Below, piece by piece: positions 1-9,375 of a stretch of DNA of 64,000 bases. The notes under the pieces were generated by a model that saw only the letters and a list, made by a program, of their open reading frames with translations, did no database searches and was not told where the DNA came from. A program made the position numbers and the translations under genes. Numbering within the stretch: the first letter of the stretch is position 1; each line of letters starts with the position of its first letter. Source of the DNA: Paracoccus sp. JM45 (lineage in GTDB: Bacteria > Pseudomonadota > Alphaproteobacteria > Rhodobacterales > Rhodobacteraceae); NCBI RefSeq assembly GCF_003590715.1, contig NZ_QQVY01000010.1, forward strand, positions 31,544 through 95,543, written 5' to 3'.

Positions 1-1
1 A

Positions 2-1033
2 TTCGAGGCCAGCGAACAAAAGCTGAGCCAGGCCCGTGAAAAAGGCGATATCCCGCGATCCACCGAGCTGAATGCGACAACCATGTATCTGGGCGCGTTT
101 CTGGCGTTCAGCATGGTGTCAGGATATGCCGTCCGGCAGTGGCTGGCGATGGCCACGCGGGCCTTGGGTGCCGAAGGTTGGCCCGATGATGTCACCGCCA
201 CGGCACGCGATATGGGCGCCTTTGCCGGTGTGGCGGCTGTCGGACTGGCTGCGCTGTTGGTTGTTGCCATTATGGTGGGGCTGATCGCCACGCGCGGGTT
301 GATCTTTTCGCCGCAAAAGCTGGCCTTTGATCTTAACCGCATCAATCCGGTGAAAAACGCCGGACAAAAATTCGGTGCGAACGGGATGGTGACTTTCGCG
401 ATCTCGCTGGGAAAGGCAGGGCTGGTCTGTGCGGGCGGCTGGTTTCTATATGCCAGCCTGCTGGACCGGATTGCGGGCATGGCGATGGCGGGGGGGCAGT
501 GGACCACTGCGTTGGGGGCGATCATGGGGCAGGTGTTGTTGCTGGCGCTGGTCGTCTCGGTCCTGTTCACGGTGCCTGATATCATGTGGAAATGGTTCGA
601 CCACCGTCGCAAGAACCGGATGAGCCGCAAGGATCTGCAGGATGAATTCAAGGATTCCGAAGGCGACCCCCATCTGAAGGCCGCCCGCCGCCAGCGCGCT
701 GTCGATATTGCCATGCAGCAGATGCTGACCGATGTAGCCAAAGCCGATGTGGTGATCGTGAATCCCACCCATTACGCGGTGGCGCTGCAATGGAAACGCG
801 GATCGGGGCGTGCACCGGTCGTTGTGGCCAAAGGCACGGATGAGGTTGCCGCCCGTATCCGCGCCAAGGCCCGCGAAAACAACGTGCCGATCTGGTCCGA
901 TCCGCCCTGCACACGCGCCATCCACGCCGGTGTCAAAGTTGGGGCGGAAATCAGCCACGACCATTTCGCGGCCGTCGCCGCCGCCATCCGTTTCGCTGAA
1001 AAAATGCGCCTGAAAGCGAGGGCAGGGTGGTAG
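2..1033 (+). CDS. flhB: Flagellar export gate protein FlhB (5' end cut by window)
   Basis: FlhB is the substrate-specificity switch of the flagellar type III export apparatus in the inner membrane. The reading frame is open from base 2 and begins with the soluble N-terminal stretch FEASEQKLSQARE; only about 10-15 residues plus the start codon should be missing. Four hydrophobic segments follow, then a charged linker (WKWFDHRRKNRMSRKD) and the cytoplasmic domain with the autocleavage motif NPTH (VIVNPTHYAVAL, near base 750). The C-terminus is of normal length. Its stop overlaps the start of the next gene, so they are probably co-transcribed. The rest of the export cluster should lie left of the window. 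Confidence 0.96.
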   Translation, partial: FEASEQKLSQAREKGDIPRSTELNATTMYLGAFLAFSMVSGYAVRQWLAMATRALGAEGWPDDVTATARDMGAFAGVAAVGLAALLVVAIMVGLIATRGLIFSPQKLAFDLNRINPVKNAGQKFGANGMVTFAISLGKAGLVCAGGWFLYASLLDRIAGMAMAGGQWTTALGAIMGQVLLLALVVSVLFTVPDIMWKWFDHRRKNRMSRKDLQDEFKDSEGDPHLKAARRQRAVDIAMQQMLTDVAKADVVIVNPTHYAVALQWKRGSGRAPVVVAKGTDEVAARIRAKARENNVPIWSDPPCTRAIHAGVKVGAEISHDHFAAVAAAIRFAEKMRLKARAGW

Positions 1034-1398
1034 ACAGGATCAAACAGCTGGCGCAGCTGGAAGGTATCGCGCGGATCAAGGCGGAACGGCAGCTCAAGGC
1101 CTTTGCGGCCTTTGCGCTGCATATGAATGCCGCGCATCAAAGGGCCGATGCGATGCGGACATCCCTTGCGCAAAGCTATTCCAGCATCGCCCCTCTGACC
1201 ATCCCCGAGGCGCGGGCCGCCAATGCCCAAGCGCGGCGTTCTGCGCGCGAATTACGTCATGCTGATCAGGAATTGCAGCGGTTGCAGCCGCGCTTCGATG
1301 CCGCCCGCAAAGTTGCCGCCACAGATTTCGGACGGGCCGAGGCTTTGTTGGCGCTGGCCGCACAAGAACGCAGGCACCGTGATCGCGAACGCTTTTAG
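1027..1398 (+). CDS. Small coiled-coil protein downstream of flhB, possibly FliJ-like
   Basis: A 123-residue protein starting at GTG 1027, overlapping the flhB stop codon (1031-1033), which suggests translational coupling. It is rich in Ala, Arg, Glu and Gln with long heptad-like helices and has no signal peptide, membrane segment or Cys. That composition and length resemble FliJ-type flagellar chaperones and type III stalk proteins, but no diagnostic motif is visible and the assignment rests mainly on position. It could instead be a lineage-specific flagellar accessory protein. Confidence 0.7.
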   Translation: MVDRIKQLAQLEGIARIKAERQLKAFAAFALHMNAAHQRADAMRTSLAQSYSSIAPLTIPEARAANAQARRSARELRHADQELQRLQPRFDAARKVAATDFGRAEALLALAAQERRHRDRERF

Positions 1399-1461
1399 GT
1401 GCGTGATTGGACAGGCAGCGCATGGAATGCTAATCAGCAGAATGCACGCCAAGGGGACGCC

Positions 1462-2499
1462 ATGCTGCACAGTGATCCGAACACCGAAAACCGCCGCCAG
1501 ATCTGGACCGCCGAGGAGGCCCGCCGGGTCTTTGACCAGCCGCTTATGGATCTGTTGTTTCAGGCGCAAACCGTCCACCGCCAGCATTTCGACCCCAATC
1601 GGGTCCAGCTGAGCCGCCTTTTGTCGATCAAAACCGGCGGCTGTCCGGAAGACTGTTCCTATTGCAGCCAGTCGGCGCGTCACGCGTCGGGGCTATCTGC
1701 TTCGAAGTTGCTAGAGGTGGAACGCGTTCTAGCCGAAGCGCGCCGCGCCCGTGATGCGGGTGCCACGCGCTATTGCATGGGCGCTGCATGGCGCAGCCCC
1801 AAACAGCGCGACATGCCGCAGATCATCGCGATGATCGAGGGCGTCAAAGCCCTTGGCATGGAAAGCTGCATGACCTTGGGGATGCTGGACGCCGATCAAT
1901 CGGCCCAGCTGGCCGAGGCAGGTCTGGATTATTACAACCACAATATCGACACCTCGGAAGCGCATTATCCCAATGTCATCACGACGCGGACCTTTGCCGA
2001 CCGGATGGAAACGCTGGCCAATGTCCGCAATAGCGGCATGAAAGTCTGTTCGGGCGGTATCCTTGGTCTGGGCGAAGGCCAGCAGGACCGCGTCGATATG
2101 CTGGTGACGCTGGCCAATCTGCCCGAAGCGCCCGACAGCGTGCCGATCAATATGCTGATCCCTGTCGAAGGTACGCCGATGGCCGATGCAGCGCCTGTCG
2201 ATCCCATCGATTTCGTGCGCACCATCGCCACCGCCCGCATCATGATGCCGCACACCCATGTGCGTTTGTCCGCTGGTCGCACGGCGATGTCGGATGAAAT
2301 GCAGGCCATGTGTTTCTTTGCGGGCGCGAATTCGATCTTTGTGGGCGATACCCTGCTGACCAAGGACAACCCCGAAGAGGAAACGGATATGGTCCTTTTC
2401 GCCAAGCTGGGGCTGAACGCCATGAAGGCGCATGAACATCATCCCGAACCCGCGGCACCGGCAGTGCCGCGCGAACCGGCGATTCCGATTCTGCGCTGA
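1462..2499 (+). CDS. bioB: Biotin synthase BioB
   Basis: A radical-SAM enzyme that inserts sulfur into dethiobiotin, the last step of biotin synthesis. The SAM [4Fe-4S] motif CxxxCxxC is visible as CPEDCSYC (C61, C65, C68), followed by [15 protein letters not shown] and the family-typical GGILGLGE region. ATG 1462 was chosen because AAGGGGAC lies just upstream and the product then has the usual length of about 345 residues; an upstream in-frame GTG at 1399 would add 21 residues not typical of BioB. First gene of bioBFDA. Confidence 0.96.
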   Translation: MLHSDPNTENRRQIWTAEEARRVFDQPLMDLLFQAQTVHRQHFDPNRVQLSRLLSIKTGGCPEDCSYCSQSARHASGLSASKLLEVERVLAEARRARDAGATRYCMGAAWRSPKQRDMPQIIAMIEGVKALGMESCMTLGMLDADQSAQLAEAGLDYYNHNIDTSEAHYPNVITTRTFADRMETLANVRNSGMKVCSGGILGLGEGQQDRVDMLVTLANLPEAPDSVPINMLIPVEGTPMADAAPVDPIDFVRTIATARIMMPHTHVRLSAGRTAMSDEMQAMCFFAGANSIFVGDTLLTKDNPEEETDMVLFAKLGLNAMKAHEHHPEPAAPAVPREPAIPILR

Positions 2500-2505
2500 A
2501 AGGGC

Positions 2506-2528
2506 CCGGGGGGTATTATCCCCCCCGG
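2506..2528 (+). terminator. GC-rich stem-loop between bioB and bioF
   Basis: CCGGGGGG and CCCCCCGG form an 8-bp stem around a short TATTATC loop, directly after the bioB stop. Only a short TTTT lies about 10 bases further on, so this is more likely a partial terminator or 3'-end stabiliser than a full stop, because bioF follows 23 bases later on the same strand. Confidence 0.45.
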
Positions 2529-2551
2529 ACCACCTGAATTTTGACACATGA

Positions 2552-3703
2552 ATGACAGGGCAGGGTGCTTTGGACCGTTTGGCAACCTATCGGCAGGATC
2601 TTGACGGTCTTGCCGCAGATGCACGTTTGCGGGCCTTGTTCCCGCGCAAGGGCATCGATTTTTCCTCGAATGATTATCTGGGGCTGGCGCAATCGGACCG
2701 GCTGGTTCGGGCGGCACGCGATGCCTTGGACCATGGCGTGCCGGTGGGCGCTGCGGGGTCACGCCTGCTTCGTGGCAACACCGACGCCCAGCAACAGTTC
2801 GAAGATGCTGCCGTCCGCTTTTTCGGGGCCGAGGCTGCCTTGGGATTCGGCGGCGGATATGTCGCGAATTTCGCGGTGCTGACCACGCTGCCACAGAAAG
2901 GCGATCTGCTGCTGATGGACGCGCTGTCGCACGCCAGCACGCATGAAGGCGCGCGGGCAGGACGGGCGCAGGTCGCGCAGTTCAGGCATGGCGATGTGGG
3001 CCATGCCTCGGACGTGATCGACGACTGGCGGGCGGCGGGCAATACCGGTGCCGTCTGGATCGCGGTCGAAAGCCTTTACAGCATGGATGGCGATATCGCC
3101 CCCTTGGACGATTTGATGGCACTGGCAGACCGCCACGGTTTTCTGATGGTGGACGAAGCGCATGCCACCGGCGTCTATGGCCCCCAAGGGCGCGGCTTGG
3201 CGCATCATCTGGAAGGCCGCGCCAACGTCGTAACGCTGCATACGCTTGGCAAGGCGTTGGGCGGGTCGGGTGCGCTGATCTGCGGGTCGCGGGTGCTGAT
3301 CGATTTCCTGATCAACCGCTGTCGGCCTTTTATCTTTGCGACAGCGCCCTCGCCGCTGATGGCCGCTGTCGGGATCGAAGCGCTGGCCATGCTGCAGGAT
3401 GAACCCTGGCGACAAACTGCGCTGCAGGCGCATGTCGCCTCCTTCGGCGCGCAAATGGCGCAGCGTTTGCCGCATGTGCCGGTCAGTGGCAGCCAGATCG
3501 TGCCGCTGATCGTGGGGCCGAACGCGCCGACGATGGATCTGGCGGCGGCCTTGCAGGCGCGCGGGTTTGACGTGCGCGGCATCCGTCCGCCGACGGTCCC
3601 CGAAGGCACCTCGCGCCTGCGGGTGTCGCTGAATTTGAATGCCAGCGCTGATGATGTCATCGCGCTGGCCGAAACGCTGGAGGAATTATGGCCAAAATCG
3701 TAG
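2552..3703 (+). CDS. bioF: 8-amino-7-oxononanoate synthase BioF
   Basis: A PLP-dependent alpha-oxoamine synthase condensing pimeloyl-ACP or -CoA with L-alanine. Fold-type I features are clear: SSNDYLGLA near residue 38, the aspartate of DEAHATG (D201), and the PLP lysine in TLGKALGG (K234). The 383-residue length is normal. The start lacks a strong Shine-Dalgarno, which with the hairpin just upstream suggests lower expression than bioB or coupling. Its end overlaps bioD by 16 bases. Confidence 0.95.
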   Translation: MTGQGALDRLATYRQDLDGLAADARLRALFPRKGIDFSSNDYLGLAQSDRLVRAARDALDHGVPVGAAGSRLLRGNTDAQQQFEDAAVRFFGAEAALGFGGGYVANFAVLTTLPQKGDLLLMDALSHASTHEGARAGRAQVAQFRHGDVGHASDVIDDWRAAGNTGAVWIAVESLYSMDGDIAPLDDLMALADRHGFLMVDEAHATGVYGPQGRGLAHHLEGRANVVTLHTLGKALGGSGALICGSRVLIDFLINRCRPFIFATAPSPLMAAVGIEALAMLQDEPWRQTALQAHVASFGAQMAQRLPHVPVSGSQIVPLIVGPNAPTMDLAAALQARGFDVRGIRPPTVPEGTSRLRVSLNLNASADDVIALAETLEELWPKS

Positions 3704-4344
3704 TGACCAGCACCGGCACCGATGTCGGCAAGACGGTATTCTCTGCCGGGCTTTGCGGGCTGATCGGGGCGGATTACTGGAAGCCCTTGCAGTCGGGACT
3801 GGCCGGAAACGTGCCGAACCCCGAGGCGCGGACCGATGTGGCCCCCACGCCGGAAAGCGACCGCGCCGAGGTTGCGCGACTGTCGGGTGCCCGCACCCAC
3901 CCCGAGGCCTATATGCTGTCCCAGCCCCTGTCCCCCCATCGCGCGGCGGAACTGGACGGCGTTGATATTGATGCCGACCGCCTGTCCCCGCCCGATGCTG
4001 ACGATCTGGTCATCGAAGGGGCAGGGGGCGCGCTGGTGCCGATCACCCGCCGGATGCTGTTTGCGGATCTGTTTGCGCAGTGGCAGCTGCCGGTGGTGCT
4101 GGTCGCCTCGACGGGGTTGGGGACCATCAGCCACAGCCTGTCAGCGCTGGAAAGCCTGCGTGCGCGCAAGGTGCCGGTGCTGGGTGTGGCCTTTATAGGC
4201 GAGGATAATTCCGACAATATGGCGACCATCGGCCAGATCGGTCAGGTCAAGGTGCTGGGCCGCTTGCCCGTGCTGCCGACCATGGACCGCGACCGCCTGT
4301 CCGCCGCCATGACCGCCAATTTCGACCCGAAGGATTTCGCATGA
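3688..4344 (+). CDS. bioD: Dethiobiotin synthetase BioD
   Basis: ATP-dependent carboxylation and ring closure of 7,8-diaminononanoate to dethiobiotin. The N-terminus shows the modified P-loop TGTDVGKT (residues 9-16), then the substrate-contact segment YWKPLQSG, and the glycine-rich EGAGG. ATG 3688 has an excellent Shine-Dalgarno (GGAGGA) that lies inside bioF. It is 218 residues, normal for the family, and its stop shares ATGA with the bioA start. Confidence 0.95.
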   Translation: MAKIVVTSTGTDVGKTVFSAGLCGLIGADYWKPLQSGLAGNVPNPEARTDVAPTPESDRAEVARLSGARTHPEAYMLSQPLSPHRAAELDGVDIDADRLSPPDADDLVIEGAGGALVPITRRMLFADLFAQWQLPVVLVASTGLGTISHSLSALESLRARKVPVLGVAFIGEDNSDNMATIGQIGQVKVLGRLPVLPTMDRDRLSAAMTANFDPKDFA

Positions 4345-5579
4345 CAAGCGCCGTCTGGCACCCGTTCTTCCAACACGCCACCGAACCCGATCCCGTCCGC
4401 GCGATCAGCAGCGAAGGCGCCTATCTGCAAACCGACCGCGGGCCGCTGCTGGATGCCGTCAGCAGCTGGTGGGTGGTCACGCATGGCCATAACCAGCCCG
4501 AAATCGTGCAGGCCATCCGCGACACGGCGGGCCATCTGGATCAGGTGATCTTCGCGGGTCTGACCCATCAACCGGCCGAGGATCTGGCCAAGGCGCTGGT
4601 CGAGATGGCACCTGCGGGGCTGGATCATGTCTTTTACAGCGACAGCGGATCAACCGCGGTCGAGGTCGCGCTGAAGATGGCTCTTGGCTATTGGAAGCAC
4701 GAAGGCGACGCCCGCAACCGCATTGCCGTCATCGAGGACAGCTATCACGGCGACACCATCGGCACGATGAGCGTGGGCGAGCGTGGCGTCTTCAACGCCG
4801 CCTATGACCCGCTGATGTTCGGCGTGGACCGTCTGCCTTTCCCGACCGGTGACGGGGCCAACACGCTGGACGCCTTTGAGACACTGGCCGCGACTGGCAA
4901 AATGGCCGCCCTGATCATCGAACCGGTGATTCTTGGCGCGGGCGGCATGCGCGTCTATTCCGCTGATGTTCTGGCGGGGCTGCGGGCCATTTGTGACCGC
5001 CATGATGTGCTGATGATCGTGGATGAGGTGATGACCGGATGGGGGCGGACGGGTCGGCTCTGGGCTTGTGATCACGCGGGGATCAGCCCCGACATCATGT
5101 GCACCTCCAAGGGGCTGACGGGTGGGGTGATCCCCTTGGCGGCGACCTTGGCCAGCGCACCGGTGTTTCAGGCGCATCATTCGACGGACCGGCGGCGGAC
5201 CTTCTATCACTCCTCCAGCTATACGGCGAACCCGATCGCCTGTGCAGCGGCCTTGGCGCAGGTCAAGCTGTGGCAAAGCAGCCCGATGCAGGACCGGCTG
5301 GACGGGCTGGTGGCCATGCAGGGTGAACGGCTGGCGGCGCTGGCGCAGGATGCGCGGTTCGAGAACCCGCGCCAATGCGGCACCATCGCGGCAATCGATC
5401 TGAAGGTCCCCGAAGGCGGCTATCTGTCCGAGGTCGGGCCGCGTCTGCGTGCCCATTCCATCGAACAGGGCGTGTTGCTGCGACCCTTGGGGAATACGGT
5501 CTATGTCATGCCGCCCTATTGCGTGAAGGCGGCCGATTTGGACAAGGCGTGGGGGGCCATCGCCTCATTCGAGGTCTAG
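4341..5579 (+). CDS. bioA: Adenosylmethionine-8-amino-7-oxononanoate aminotransferase BioA
   Basis: A PLP class III aminotransferase making 7,8-diaminononanoate from KAPA. It shows the BioA-typical start VWHPFFQ, SSWWVVTHGH near residue 41, the aspartate in IVDEVMTGWGRTG, and the PLP lysine in CTSKGLTGG (K257). Length 412 residues, slightly short but complete. It overlaps bioD by 4 bases (ATGA) and its 3' end overlaps the convergent gene by 15 bases. No pimelate-forming partner (bioC, bioH, bioZ) follows. Confidence 0.94.
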   Translation: MTSAVWHPFFQHATEPDPVRAISSEGAYLQTDRGPLLDAVSSWWVVTHGHNQPEIVQAIRDTAGHLDQVIFAGLTHQPAEDLAKALVEMAPAGLDHVFYSDSGSTAVEVALKMALGYWKHEGDARNRIAVIEDSYHGDTIGTMSVGERGVFNAAYDPLMFGVDRLPFPTGDGANTLDAFETLAATGKMAALIIEPVILGAGGMRVYSADVLAGLRAICDRHDVLMIVDEVMTGWGRTGRLWACDHAGISPDIMCTSKGLTGGVIPLAATLASAPVFQAHHSTDRRRTFYHSSSYTANPIACAAALAQVKLWQSSPMQDRLDGLVAMQGERLAALAQDARFENPRQCGTIAAIDLKVPEGGYLSEVGPRLRAHSIEQGVLLRPLGNTVYVMPPYCVKAADLDKAWGAIASFEV

Positions 5580-6566
5580 GTCCAGCCACACCAGACGGCG
5601 GCGCGATGCGGTTGCGACGGCCTCGGCCAGCGAATCATCAGGGAAGGGCCAGACGACGCCCGACCCGATGATGGTTAACCCCTGCGCGGGCAGGATATAA
5701 TCCAGCCGCAGATTGCCGGGGGTGCGGTCATATTGCGCCGTATCCAGCGCCGGATCGCCCTTCTGCCCCGCGTTTGGCCCGTCCTGCGGCGGCTGCCACG
5801 CCCCGCGCGGCTGGCTGTCCTGCGTGACCTTCAGCAGCGCGCGCAAGGCAGACGGGTCACCATCGCCATCCTGCGGATCGACGTTCAGGTTGCCAATGAT
5901 GGCGAAGGGCGCGTCGGGAAGATGGTCCAGCCAGAAAGCGGCCTCGTCACGATTGCGGGCGATGTTGCGCGGTTCGAAGGCGGGGGGCGTCGCGGCCATG
6001 GCCAGCAGATGCAGCGGGCCGATCTGCACATCCCAATGCGAGGATGAGGAGAGGCGTTGCACATCCGCATGGCCGCTTTCGGGCATGCTGTTGCCGGCCA
6101 TATCACGCCACAGGGTCGGCGTGTAATCCGTCACCACGCCGATGGGCTGGCGCGACAGGATCGCCAGCCCCGCGCTGCCGGTGAAATCGCCATAGCCCTG
6201 CGCGTCGCGGGCTTCGCCCAAGCGCCCGTTGCCGTCCAGATCCAGCCCGACCTGCAACCCGCGATTGCCTTGCGGGGCAAAGCTGTGCGGCATGGCATGA
6301 CCCTGATCGGCCAGAACGGTCTGGAACGCGGTCAGGGCGCGCCCCTCAAGGTCCCAGTCAAAGCCCGTCAGCAGGATAATATCGGGGGCGGTGGCGGCGA
6401 TCACCTGTGCGGCTGCCAGCACTTGGCGGTCGCCCTTGCCGATATCGCGCAGCAAAAGACCCGGACCCTTGCGTGAAAGGCCCGGGTCCCATGTTGCCAG
6501 TCGCAATGCCTCTGCCTGCACGGGCAAACCCAGCAGGCAAAGCATTGCAGCCAGTTTCAGACCCAA
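5565..6566 (-). CDS. Exported endonuclease/exonuclease/phosphatase-family protein
   Basis: A 333-residue protein with a Sec signal peptide ([18 protein letters not shown]) followed by an EEP-fold domain: [20 protein letters not shown], and a late [14 protein letters not shown] then [10 protein letters not shown], which carry the metal and catalytic Asn/Asp residues of the fold. Substrate is unknown; nuclease or phosphodiesterase activity is possible. The start is TTG at 6566, inside the end of leuD (10-base overlap). An internal ATG at 6545 would remove the Lys of the signal-peptide n-region. Last gene of the leuC-leuD unit. Confidence 0.8.
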   Translation of the reverse strand: MGLKLAAMLCLLGLPVQAEALRLATWDPGLSRKGPGLLLRDIGKGDRQVLAAAQVIAATAPDIILLTGFDWDLEGRALTAFQTVLADQGHAMPHSFAPQGNRGLQVGLDLDGNGRLGEARDAQGYGDFTGSAGLAILSRQPIGVVTDYTPTLWRDMAGNSMPESGHADVQRLSSSSHWDVQIGPLHLLAMAATPPAFEPRNIARNRDEAAFWLDHLPDAPFAIIGNLNVDPQDGDGDPSALRALLKVTQDSQPRGAWQPPQDGPNAGQKGDPALDTAQYDRTPGNLRLDYILPAQGLTIIGSGVVWPFPDDSLAEAVATASRRRLVWLDLDLE

Positions 6567-7162
6567 GGGCGGGCCTGTGCCATCTGATCCTCGAACGTGT
6601 CGATGGAGGCGGCCTTTTCCATCGTCAGGCCAATATCGTCCAAGCCGTTCAGCAGGCAGTGCTTGCGAAAAGCGTCAACCTCGAAGGCATAGACCTTGCC
6701 ATCGGGGCTGGTGACGGTCTGCGCCTGCAGATCAACGGTCATGCGGGCGTTCGAGCCATTGCCTGCATCCTCCATCAGGGCATCGACAGCCTCTTGCGGC
6801 AGGGTGACGGGCAGGATGCCGTTCTTGAAGCAGTTGTTGAAAAAGATATCGGCAAAGCTGGTCGAGATGACGCAGCGGATGCCGAAATCCAAAAGCGCCC
6901 AAGGCGCATGTTCGCGCGACGATCCGCAGCCAAAATTGTCGCCCGCGATCAGGATTTCCGCATCGCGATAGGCGGGCTGGTTCAGGACGAAATCGGGGAT
7001 CTCGTTGCCTTCGCGGTCATAGCGCAATTCGTCAAACAGGTTCACGCCAAGGCCGGACCGCTTGATGGTCTTCAGGAACTGTTTCGGGATGATCATATCG
7101 GTGTCGATATTGACCAGCGGCATAGGGGCCGCGCTGCCCGTCAGGGTGGTGAATTTATCCAT
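6557..7162 (-). CDS. leuD: 3-isopropylmalate dehydratase small subunit LeuD
   Basis: Swivelling small subunit of isopropylmalate isomerase, leucine biosynthesis. Diagnostic segments are [13 protein letters not shown] near residue 18 and [15 protein letters not shown] near residue 74. At 201 residues it is the usual length. The start has AAGGA eight bases upstream. It lies 11 bases after leuC and the pair surely forms one transcript. Confidence 0.96.
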   Translation of the reverse strand: MDKFTTLTGSAAPMPLVNIDTDMIIPKQFLKTIKRSGLGVNLFDELRYDREGNEIPDFVLNQPAYRDAEILIAGDNFGCGSSREHAPWALLDFGIRCVISTSFADIFFNNCFKNGILPVTLPQEAVDALMEDAGNGSNARMTVDLQAQTVTSPDGKVYAFEVDAFRKHCLLNGLDDIGLTMEKAASIDTFEDQMAQARPWV

Positions 7163-7173
7163 GATGGGCGTCC

Positions 7174-8607
7174 TTATGCCGGTTCTTTGGCGAATTCGCG
7201 GATGTCGACCAGATGTCCGGCCACGCCAGCGGCGGCGGCCATGGCCGGCGACATCAGATGCGTGCGCCCCTTATAGCCCTGACGCCCTTCAAAGTTGCGG
7301 TTACTGGTGGCGGCGCAACGCTCGCCCGGTGCCAGCTGGTCGGGGTTCATGCCCAGACACATGGAACACCCTGCAAGACGCCATTCGAAACCGGCATTCT
7401 TGAAGATCACGTCCAGACCCTCTTCCTCGGCCATGGCGCGGACCAGACCGGACCCCGGGACGACCATGCCGCGCACACCATTGGCCAGCTTGCGACCGCT
7501 GAGAACCTCGGCGGCGGCACGCAGATCCTCGATCCGGCCATTGGTGCAACTGCCGATGAACACCGCGTCGATGGCGATGTCGGTCAGGGGCGTGCCTGCC
7601 GTCAGCGCCATATAATCCAGCGAACGACGTGCCGCATCGATCTTGCCGCCCGTAAAGCTTTCGGGGGCGGGGACGTTGGCGGTGATGGGCAGGGCATCTT
7701 CGGGGCTGGTGCCCCATGTGACGGTCGGGGCGATGTCTTCGCCGCGGATGGTCAGCACCTTGTCGAAATGCGCACCTTCGTCGCTGAACAGCGTTTTCCA
7801 CCATGCGGTGGCGGCGTCCCATTGCGCGCCTTTGGGGGCATGGGCGCGGCCTTTGACATAGTTGAAGGTGGTTTCATCCGGCGCGATCAGACCGGCACGT
7901 GCGCCGCCTTCGATCGCCATGTTGCAAATGGTCATGCGGCCTTCCATCGACAAATTGCGGATCGCCTCGCCACAATATTCGATGACATGGCCGGTGCCGC
8001 CGGCGGTGCCGGTTTCCGCAATGATCCGCAGAACGATGTCCTTTGCGGTGACGCCGGGGGCGATGCGGCCGGTAATCTCGACCTTCATGTTCTTCGACTT
8101 GCCCTGAATCAGGGTCTGGGTCGCCAGAACATGTTCCACCTCGGACGTGCCGATGCCATGGGCCAGCGCGCCAAAGGCACCGTGGGTTGCGGTGTGGCTG
8201 TCGCCGCAGACAACGGTCATGCCGGGCAGGGTCCAGCCCTGTTCGGGGCCGACGATATGGACGATGCCCTGACGGACGTCATTCACGGGGTAATAATGCA
8301 CGCCGAATTCACGCGCGTTCTTGTCCAGCGCATCGACCTGAATGCGGGATTCGGGGTTCTCAATGCCGGTCTGGCGGTCCAGTGTCGTGGGGACGTTGTG
8401 ATCGGGAACAGCAATGGTTCGTTCGGGTGCGCGGACCTTGCGACCGGTCATGCGCAGACCTTCGAAGGCCTGCGGGCTGGTCACTTCATGGACCAGATGG
8501 CGGTCGATATACAGAAGGCAGGTTCCATCGTCCTGACGTTCAACGACATGGGCGTCCCATATCTTGTCATAAAGCGTGCGCGGCGCGGCGGCTGCGGGAA
8601 TTGTCAT
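7174..8607 (-). CDS. leuC: 3-isopropylmalate dehydratase large subunit LeuC
   Basis: Aconitase-superfamily large subunit holding the [4Fe-4S] cluster of isopropylmalate isomerase. The cluster cysteines are seen in FIGSCTNGR and in GCSMCLGMN near the C-terminus, and the N-terminal [12 protein letters not shown] and [15 protein letters not shown] are family hallmarks. 477 residues is standard. ATG 8607 has a modest GAAAG upstream. It is transcribed divergently from rsfS, and leuA and leuB are not in the window. Confidence 0.96.
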   Translation of the reverse strand: MTIPAAAAPRTLYDKIWDAHVVERQDDGTCLLYIDRHLVHEVTSPQAFEGLRMTGRKVRAPERTIAVPDHNVPTTLDRQTGIENPESRIQVDALDKNAREFGVHYYPVNDVRQGIVHIVGPEQGWTLPGMTVVCGDSHTATHGAFGALAHGIGTSEVEHVLATQTLIQGKSKNMKVEITGRIAPGVTAKDIVLRIIAETGTAGGTGHVIEYCGEAIRNLSMEGRMTICNMAIEGGARAGLIAPDETTFNYVKGRAHAPKGAQWDAATAWWKTLFSDEGAHFDKVLTIRGEDIAPTVTWGTSPEDALPITANVPAPESFTGGKIDAARRSLDYMALTAGTPLTDIAIDAVFIGSCTNGRIEDLRAAAEVLSGRKLANGVRGMVVPGSGLVRAMAEEEGLDVIFKNAGFEWRLAGCSMCLGMNPDQLAPGERCAATSNRNFEGRQGYKGRTHLMSPAMAAAAGVAGHLVDIREFAKEPA

Positions 8608-8943
8608 GGCTGAGATCTTTCGGCTGTGATGCAGGGTGCGGGCAAGCGAAGGCGGCGGGACAGAATCCCGCGGGCCAATCAGCCCCGCGCGGTCACGCAG
8701 AGCGTTTCGCCATAGAATCGTTGCGGCAATCGCGCACGATCATGAATGTCGAAAAAACGCATCATCCGGCAAGATTATGCAATCGGCAGGCCTGTGGCAA
8801 GGGCTGGCGGTCTGCCGAATTTGCCAGATGTCACAGTTGTCCGAAGGAAAACGTCAGCAACGATTGAGATGGCCCGAAAAGATGCTATGTTAAAGGGACC
8901 CCTGCGCCGGGGGTCATCGGCGCGCCGACCGGAGGATATAACC
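8608..8943. other. Intergenic region between leuC and rsfS
   Basis: About 336 bases with no convincing gene, although one frame of the plus strand is open through it. It holds a hairpin-capable CGCGGG/CCCGCG pair near 8668-8690, which would lie in the leuC leader, and the rsfS promoter candidate at 8864-8891. I see no leucine-rich leader peptide and no confident leuC promoter. Confidence 0.6.
8864..8891 (+). promoter_or_regulatory. Sigma-70-type promoter for rsfS
   Basis: TTGAGA (8864-8869) and TATGTT (8886-8891) are separated by 16 bases. Matches to consensus are 5/6 and 4/6. Transcription would begin near 8898, downstream of the in-frame ATG codons at 8746, 8869 and 8887, which bears on the start of rsfS. 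Confidence 0.5.
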
Positions 8944-9366
8944 CTGTCACAAGACGTCCCGTCGGCCCAAGGGCCGGCAACCACCGTTGCGGAAGGTTCG
9001 CTGACCAGCGATCAAATCCTTTCGCTTGTCATGACTTCGCTTGATGATGACAAGGCCGAAGAGGTCGTCAGCATCGATTTGCGGGGTCGCTCTGCCATGG
9101 CCGATCACATGGTGATCGCATCGGGCCGCAGCTCGCGTCAGGTTGGCGCAATTGCGGAAAAGCTGGCAGATCGCGTCAAACAGGCGACAGGCCGCAGCCC
9201 CCGTATCGAAGGCAAAGAGACCGGCGATTGGGTGCTGATCGACACGGATGATGTTATCGTCCATGTGTTCCGGCCCGAAGTGCGCGATTTCTATCAGCTG
9301 GAAAAGATGTGGATGCCCGCAGATGCGCTTAGCCGTGTCCGCGACGATATTCACCCCCAGCCGTAA
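8944..9366 (+). CDS. rsfS: Ribosomal silencing factor RsfS
   Basis: RsfS binds ribosomal protein L14 and blocks 30S/50S joining when growth slows. The conserved domain runs from SLTSDQILSLVMTSLDDDKAE to FYQLEKMW, including the typical DHMVIASGRSSRQV. The frame stays open back to ATG 8746, but those extra residues look non-coding. I place the start at CTG 8944 because GGAGG at 8931-8935 is the only strong Shine-Dalgarno and the promoter candidate lies just upstream; this gives 140 residues. ATG 8887 is the main alternative. Followed after 9 bases by rlmH. Confidence 0.85.
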   Translation: MSQDVPSAQGPATTVAEGSLTSDQILSLVMTSLDDDKAEEVVSIDLRGRSAMADHMVIASGRSSRQVGAIAEKLADRVKQATGRSPRIEGKETGDWVLIDTDDVIVHVFRPEVRDFYQLEKMWMPADALSRVRDDIHPQP

Positions 9367-9375
9367 CGACCGGCC

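Noticed and set aside
7213..8613. 466-codon plus-strand frame opposite leuC
   Set aside because: Antisense shadow of leuC.
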